From: Litoditis marina
Lineage: Eukaryota > Nematoda > Chromadorea > Rhabditida > Rhabditidae
Length of the DNA stretch: 64,000 nucleotides
Direction of reading: 5' to 3'
Assembly: GCA_964036275.1 (NCBI GenBank)
Contig: OZ038438.1
Location: forward strand, 3,168,978 to 3,232,977
How positions within the stretch are numbered: position 1 is the stretch's first letter; each line of letters starts with the position of its first letter. A program made the position numbers and the translations under genes. The notes under the pieces are model-generated. The model saw only the letters and a program-made list of their open reading frames with translations. It was not told the DNA's origin and made no database searches. This document shows positions 51,849 through 64,000 of the stretch, in pieces.

Positions 51849-54800
51849 TTATGGAATGAAGTCGAGGTCCACGTTCCCCCCACACAGTATGACGACCGCC
51901 TTCTTCACTCCCAGTTTCTTCATATCACATTTGATTAGTCCCGCCAGCGGAACTCCTGCTGCTGGCTCCACCCGTTGCTGAAACATATATTCGTCATTAG
52001 TCTGTCACATGCTAAGGAAAACTAAAAATGAGATGTGTATGATAGCATACCTTTGTGCGACTCCATATCAGTTTTAGTGCCTGTCTGATCTCTTCATCAC
52101 TCTGTAACATAAATTTTGTCATGTTTTCAGCCAATACAATAATATTTTTGATTTCTTGTTCTTCTGTGTGCCAACATGCAAAAGTTACGAGCAAGTTTCG
52201 GAAACATTTTCCAAGAAAGTCTGAACTTGAAGAAAGCGTATTTAAAAGTTCGTAGATTCATACGTATTCTATTTCTGTTCCATGAAGAAAAGAACATTTC
52301 TGACGTTCAAGTTCGTCCAATTTTCAGCGAAAATTCCGGAAAAGTTCTTAATTGGAATTACTTGCAATAGTATAGGCAATCAAACATATAATGATCACAC
52401 AGTATTTTGGAGAGTAATTTTCAAAACACTCACGACTGTAATAACATTGCCTGTGCAATACTTCTGTAGAATCGGAAAGCAATGGGAGCCGACTTTCAGA
52501 ACTCTGATGCCGTCAGCTATAGTATCCAGTGTGTCATTCTTGTTGGAGAACTGGCCGGAGTTCAGATACTCGGCTAGCTGTTTACCCTCCGGCTCCACCA
52601 GAAATACTGAACGGTTGCTCAGTGTAAACATAGAAAACAACATAACCAAAGTGAAAAAATATAAACTACAAAGTTAGGACGGGTACACTGTCTTTCACAC
52701 ACTCGTGGACTTTTACAGTATGGATCCTTAATTTCCAGTCAACCATAACGTTCGCAAAACTACAAAATCTTTATTCTGGTTCACTACAACACCCTACCGA
52801 CAAAAGAATATTGTCTATCATAGTTCTCTTGATAGTTCAAATTTTGTATTTCATGCGACGCTCGTTTGGACTGACAAAAAAAGTTTCATTCTAGTGTATT
52901 CCTTATACTCGATATTCGAACGGTACCTTTAACGTCGGGTCTTTTTTCTCCAATGAACTTGGCAACGCCAGAGGCCATTCCGCCTCCCCCAACCGATAGA
53001 AATACTGCATCCACATCAGGCACTTGGCTGATTATCTCTGCGCCAATTGTGCCCTGAAATGAATAGAATTCACGAACTTACAATTGATATGAAATTTCCC
53101 AATTCAGATCTGTGAATCGGCCGATCCGAATTCGCATTAAAGTGACCGCTCTTACAAAAGTGGGCGGAGGATGAATACAAAGCTTCAATAAGAGAACTTG
53201 TTGTACTGATCAATTCAATTGGTTAGTCACAATTGTTGAAGCGCTCACAAATTACCAATGCCGATCAGTATAGTCGGTTTCACGCACTTATAACTCTCTA
53301 CAGTAATGTACTCAAAATTGCAGGCCAAAGTTTGGTATGTTGGGGTTCGGATCCTCTTCAAGTTTCGGCATTGTCTTCTCTACCTCTACTACAACCAACT
53401 CTAGTGGTTTGAAATTGAAAATTGAACTATTTATTAGAAAGTGCCTTCTGCATATTTGACGGCTAACTGTAGAAGGGTTCGATTGGAGAAACGGAGTATA
53501 ATAGTCACATGTTTGCGGCAAATTTCTTCCCGAACCAAAACCGAACCGATTCTTCCCGAACCGGTTGGTGCGGTACAGTTTGCGTACTCAAACCGACATG
53601 AAACCGAACCAAACCCTAACAAACGTTACGCAGTCGATCAATTTCAGCATTAATTACATGAATTGGTTCGGTTCCAACTTTGTTTGCCTGAATTTGGTTC
53701 GGTTCTAGAACGAACCAACTGGTTCGGGAAGAATCTGTTTGGTTTTGGTTCGGGAAGGAATTCACCCATGTTTGCACTTTTGTTTACATCAATTGTTACT
53801 GGCACGAATACCGCACACACTGGTACTACTGTATGTAACTTCAGCGGAGATTATACATGGTGGTTTGAAACCCAGAATATTACCTATGCTGGTGAAAAAC
53901 AAACCTGGCCGTGAATAACTTCGACTGCATTGAATGGCTCGACAACGGCATATTCCAAAGCACGGGCGAAGTCGGCACAACCATTTTCTCTTTAAATAAC
54001 ATTTGAAAAGTACAGTTTCTCCGTCTCACACTCTCATTGAAAGTAAAACTTTCAGTTATTCGTTTCACGTTATTTAGACGGTTTCTGAGATTTGTATAGG
54101 GAAATTACGGCTATTTCGCTTGCGTAGTAGCTGCTATAGTTCCGGTCAATCCTACTGAGACTTGGCAGCGTGCCAATGAGTTGTCCAGGCAATTTTTCAC
54201 CAACTTGGAGTTTTTCAAGTAACGGGAAATCTCTGTTAGCGGTTGTTGAGTTCCATAAGAACACAAAATCAAGAGAATTCCTTAAAATACGTATGTCTGC
54301 TTTAAAAAACATCACACACAAAAACAAACGTCGTCCGAAAATCTTGGCACGATGCCAATGGGTATCAGTGGGAATGAAACGAACTATATAAACCCCAGCA
54401 TTTGGAGTTGGGTTGGTTTATCATAGGAGAAGAATCTGCCAGACATAAATAGGAGTAGCTCAAGCAAACGCAGACCAAAGCTGTAGACGTTGTCGCGCTG
54501 TACACTGTTTGTAGTTTGATCCCCGCTGCATTTTAATTGCAACTGTTGTTCGGAATTCGTGCTGTTAAAGTAGGACGATTATGTGAACCAATCCCGTGTC
54601 AACGGTCCTTTAAACTGCAATTGGAGTTCAGAGGACTGAAGCGTTGCGATTGGACCACATAATCGTCCTTCTTTAAGCCAGATGAAACTACTACCATACA
54701 TATAGTAACCCTTCAAACATATGATTCCCCGTCATGGAAGGTATGGTAAAAATGTACGTTGTTCGAGCTGTTCTACCCTTCGGTCTTTGTAGTTTGATCG

Positions 54801-56166
54801 ACATTGTTTAGTCGTTAGTCGAGAAGTGTGTAAGACGAACCTACAACCAAAAAATGTACCTGTCTTTGATTGTGTTTCCACACAACTCGATTCTCGCCGA
54901 ATAGCCGCGCATGGCGTCTATCTTGGACTGTGGCGCGTTGGCCGGCACCACGACGCAGCAGGGCAGGTGGAGGCGGGACGCGGCCCAGGCTAGACCCTGG
55001 CCATGGTTGCCCGAGGAGTGCGTCACCTGACAACAACAACAAATACATTCATAGTTTGACCCAAATAAAAGTGGTCCGATCACGCCTTTCATGGGGTACC
55101 AGGAATAAGTCATTCAAAATAAAAGTCATTAAAGAGACTTATTCTGGTTGCTTTTCATGGAACAGTTTGCTTGTTTTTCTCACTTTTTTGACAGTTGACG
55201 TGCATCATGGCTTCCACGTGTCAAATCATAACAGCTTCGAAAATGCTTCGCTTATTCATTGATACCCGCGTAATTTTCTTAAGGCGTCGTTACAATTGAA
55301 GCAGATGGGCAGACGGAACTTCTTTCTTGGTCGGATTTAGTGCCAATGAAGGCCGGATCTTTCATCAATTGTCCGAAACTTGTGCCAAAAAAGATGAAAA
55401 AAGGAGCCCACCACTCCTTTCAGAGGTCCACTTTTGTGCAGAACAGCTACGGCGTTCATTGCACCACGCGCCTTGAAACTTCCCGTCTTCTGGAGATGCT
55501 CACATTTGAACAGCACCTCGCATCCTGGATATGTCAAAATTTGTTGTTCGCCATTTCAAAAACATTCAACTGTCAACGTAACTGGAGATAGGTTCATATA
55601 AAACTTATCTGCTGAATTCATATAAAAGTACGAAAGAATAACGGTATGTATTCGGAATGAATCTGAGTTGTAGTTTGATCTGTCTGCACAAAATAATATG
55701 GTTTTTCGCACTGAAACTTAAGTGGATCGAACTACAAACACATCAGAACTTTTTGGGTACCAGAGACTAGGTTGTGGTCGCATTGACTATGTTTTTGATA
55801 ATGGGAAGTTGGAACTTGTGGCCAGAATGTGATAAGGGTGATTATGTAGGGTGAGCTGACAGCGCCTACCACTCGGCCACGGTGTCTCTTCTCCCTAGAA
55901 TATTCCGTTTGTGAGGAGAACTATTTACAGAAGGACGATTATGTGGACCAATCCCGTGACATCGGTCCTTTTAACTGCAATTGAAAAATGTATTGCGATT
56001 TAAAGGACTGAAGCGTTCGGATTGGACCACATAATCGTGCTTCTTTAAGAAGCACCGACCCACCCGCAATTTCAGATATCTTCTCGCAACTAATCACGGG
56101 TGTTTCGTGGATATGTTGCTTGATCCGCTCGTGAGCCTCTTCTATTCGCTGCAGTGTGACAGACAT
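51849..56166 (-). CDS. serr-1: Serine racemase, PLP-dependent fold-type II enzyme, complete
   Basis: It interconverts L- and D-serine and dehydrates serine to pyruvate. Eight exons join in frame to 315 residues: 56064-56166, 55412-55524, 54860-55026, 53905-53989, 52927-53053, 52434-52606, 52051-52101 and 51849-51977. The PLP lysine is Lys52 in TGSFKARGAMNA. The substrate loop SSGNHGQG is at 76-83, the phosphate-binding SVGGGGMASG at 176-185, and ETIADG-like DTIADG follows. Near the C-terminus LCGGNVDL places Cys305 where mammalian serine racemase has Ser. The start follows a TTTCTTTCAG acceptor by 2 nt. Introns carry at least six MITEs, one ending 16 nt from the first splice donor. It lies downstream of the RSK gene in the same direction. 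Confidence 0.95.
53269..53504. repeat. MITE, AAGCCTCTACAGTAATATGC family
   Basis: Second copy of the 28614 element, in serr-1 intron 53054-53904. Ends TATAGTCGGTTTCACGCACT and GGAGAAACGGAGTATAATAG. Confidence 0.7.
53520..53762. repeat. Palindrome rich in GGTTCGG/CCGAACC
   Basis: The left arm AATTTCTTCCCGAACCAAAA with CCGAACCGGTTGGT and the right arm AACCAACTGGTTCGGGAAG with TTTTGGTTCGGGAAGGAATT are inverted. The interior repeats GGTTCGGTT-like units. It starts 16 nt after the preceding MITE. Confidence 0.8.
54135..54388. repeat. MITE of the GTGCCAA family
   Basis: A 254-bp element from TATAGTTCCGGTCAATCCTA to GGAATGAAACGAACTATATA, in serr-1 intron 53990-54859. The ends are inverted repeats of about 45 bp. 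Confidence 0.8.
54566..54675. repeat. MITE, TAAAGAAGGACGATTATGTGG family
   Basis: A 110-bp copy with a shorter loop than 16552-16673, in the same serr-1 intron. Confidence 0.85.
55668..55737. repeat. Mini-MITE, TTGTAGTTTGATC family
   Basis: Bounded by GTTGTAGTTTGATCTGTC and GTGGATCGAACTACAAA, in serr-1 intron 55525-56063. Confidence 0.75.
55927..56047. repeat. MITE, TAAAGAAGGACGATTATGTGG family, next to a splice donor
   Basis: A full copy in the first serr-1 intron. Its right end at 56047 is 16 nt from the exon border at 56064. Confidence 0.85.
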
Positions 56167-56168
56167 CC

Positions 56169-56176
56169 CTGAAAGA
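56169..56176 (-). other. Probable spliced-leader acceptor of serr-1
   Basis: CCTTTCTTTCAG on the minus strand ends at 56169, leaving GG before the ATG at 56166. Confidence 0.75.
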
Positions 56177-58315
56177 AAGGATCTATTGCTGATATCGAGT
56201 AGTTCTTTCTAAAGCAAGCCTATACCCCCTTTGTAAAGTTTTATCCAGTTGTTTTCCGGTGAAAACCCATAAATTATTTCGCTAATCGAGATCAAGCTCA
56301 AGGAAGATTTCGTCAGTCCCGCTATGTTTTCTTTTCCGAGCTCTTGTAAATACCGTAACCCGCCAAAGAACACACGTCAAGGTCAGTGTACAAATAACCC
56401 CTTTTAATTGGAGTTCAAACGAGAGAGTGAAATAATCCCTTTCTATCCTCATAAGTTCATTGGATGTACGTAAACTGCGATTGTACCATGACTCATGAAA
56501 TAAGTAGTTTTCACGACTAAATCCCTTGCTCTTTCCTTTGTTAGTTGAAAACAGGGAGTGTGACGAGCACCCCTTTCTTAGAAGAGTGCCAAGCAAACCG
56601 TTTTGTTCAAAGATCTCAAATTCAAATAAATATTCAGAAATGATGGGGACCGGAGGATGTTTAGGAAGAAGTTTGATTTTTTTACATACAGCTAGTACTC
56701 CAATACGTTTTTCTCACGTGAAAAGCGTGAAAACGGTACTTATCATTGAGATTTTCTGTGAAGGAGTCTAGCTCACAGCTCCTACATTTTGTCCTCTATA
56801 CAAGTCTGACACAAATCGGTTATTTTCTGTACTGTGAAATGAATAAATTTTAAGATATCATTGGAAAGTCACTTTGAGATTCACATTGAAACGTCTTCAG
56901 ATCCAAAATACAAGGATCAAACCTTTCTGAACAACGCGTTGTGAAAACTCTAGATCTACATACTAATGGTCAAAATTCATCAAAATTCTCATTCCTAACC
57001 TTTTGTGTTATGTAAAATGCTTTTACCGTTGGACGAGGTAAAATGAAAGAACTTTTGTAAAAAGTTTTTTAATTCGTTTCGTAGTAAAATGGAACTGTTG
57101 GTGAGATTCACCCATAGTATGTATATCTCTGTCTATAATAGGGTGTAGTCATTTACAAATACTGCCATAGAGTGACCAACAAGATGGAAAATAATGAACA
57201 TAGAAAAACTGATAAGAGGTTTTAGTACGGCCTATATTTCACCTTTTGCACTTTCCTACAATGTACCAGTTAATAGTCTTACCTAATAATAACTCGGGTT
57301 ATCGTTTGGATCGAAATAGAGATGGTATTACATCAAGGCCAATAAATATATTTGGACTAAAAGTTCTGTTTTACTCATAATTTGGAATTAATGATCACGA
57401 ACAAAGGGAAATCGATTTATTTCCAATGAAACTGAACCCCGACTGCCCGAGAATCAATGTGCGGCCAGCCGATTTGTTCGAAACACATATTAACTTATAA
57501 AAACATGCAAACGTAACGAAGGACGATATTAGGTTAGAGAATATCACGATAAAATTGATAATACAACTGGTAAAAGCCACGCATGCGCGGGTCACATAGC
57601 GACAATGTCAAATTATCACCTATCGGAAGACTGTCTGATTGATAAAGCTCAAATACATTACAATGTGACGTAATGAACGGACAAAACTGTCAACTTGAAC
57701 TCAAAACAACAAATGAAGCCCCTATTAGATTTTTGCAATCAACAAACATTTGTGTGCTACGTGAACAAAAACGGACAATCATGTGCTATTAAGTGTACAA
57801 GCAAAGCCATCTCAACCCAAGTACCGATGAAAGTTGCGTATATGGTGAAGTTGCGTGTACTAACCGTTCGGACTGCTAGACGTACAGATATACAACCACT
57901 ATGAAACATTTAGAAGCATACTTGGAAACTATGTATGCATTTCGAGACCATGGGAATAATAATTATCTAACCCAAATTCAGAGATATTCAAGAAAGCAGT
58001 AACGGGTGGAAATGCGAAGAAATCACACATCGAATACCAGTCAGGTGAAAATTGGCCAAAGTGTACACAAATGTAATAGAAATATGTTAAAACCAATGTA
58101 CATCATTTTGTATACAGCAATAGACATGACGGCCGCATCAAGGTAAATAACTAGGGAATGGTAGAGCGCTTTCCGAATGAGTACTAACAGAAAGCGAAAA
58201 TTTGAAGAAGAAAAAAATAAAAAATCTGTAAAAATCTATGCTATTTTTACTTAACATACATTTTAGCAAACGCTAGTCTATGAGAACTATATGAGATGAC
58301 TGGGAAAGAGTAAAT
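56177..58315. other. Intergenic region, no gene seen
   Basis: A 2.1-kb AT-rich spacer between the rskn-1 stop and the serr-1 start. No exon or repeat family was recognised beyond short ORFs of no coding character. It may hold the serr-1 promoter, unless the two genes share a transcript. Confidence 0.55.
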
Positions 58316-63951
<5,636 letters not shown>

Positions 63952-64000
63952 TCAACTTTTATGAATAAACTAGGACAACTTTCTGCCAATTAGCAAGCAG

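Overview
This is eukaryotic DNA, most likely from a rhabditid nematode. Genes are split by many introns with GT..AG borders and TTTCAG-type acceptors. In at least seven genes an acceptor lies 0-15 nt upstream of the start codon with no upstream exon needed, which is the signature of spliced-leader trans-splicing. An RSK kinase gene sits next to a serine racemase gene in the same orientation, as I recall for the C. elegans T01H8 region of chromosome I. The species cannot be fixed from sequence alone. There are no prokaryotic features and no credible tRNA or rRNA gene.

Eleven protein genes could be rebuilt exon by exon with consistent reading frames. From left to right: rpt-1 (26S proteasome ATPase, 416-4312, minus); a four-TM MARVEL-type protein (5355-8089, minus); a second small four-TM protein (10845-13861, minus); a NEK8-like kinase, nekl-2-like (16343-20586, minus); a 78-residue single-TM protein (24002-25190, plus); a CCK/sulfakinin-receptor-like neuropeptide GPCR (25391-31912, minus); sac-1 phosphoinositide phosphatase (41284-46398, minus); an ELL-associated factor, eaf-1 (46800-49477, plus); an RPA32-like OB-fold protein (49933-51732, plus); serine racemase, serr-1 (51849-56166, minus); and the 3' three quarters of an RSK kinase, rskn-1 (58316-63944, minus, 5' end outside the window).

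sac-1 and eaf-1 are divergent with about 400 bp between their start codons. eaf-1 and the RPA32-like gene look like a two-gene operon. The RPA32-like gene and serr-1 converge with about 116 bp between stop codons, and the small TM gene and the GPCR converge with about 200 bp. The long gene-free stretches are 20.6-24.0 kb and 31.9-41.3 kb.

Intergenic DNA and introns are filled with short non-coding palindromic elements (MITEs). I separate about a dozen families, including one insertion with an 8-bp target duplication (hAT-like), tRNA-derived fragments, C-tract/G-tract islands, and a (GA)49 array that seems to have expanded inside a dispersed repeat. No exotic multi-gene system is visible. The most interesting points are the repeat biology, the candidate operon, the unusual RPA32-like protein, and a Ser-to-Cys change at the cofactor site of serine racemase.
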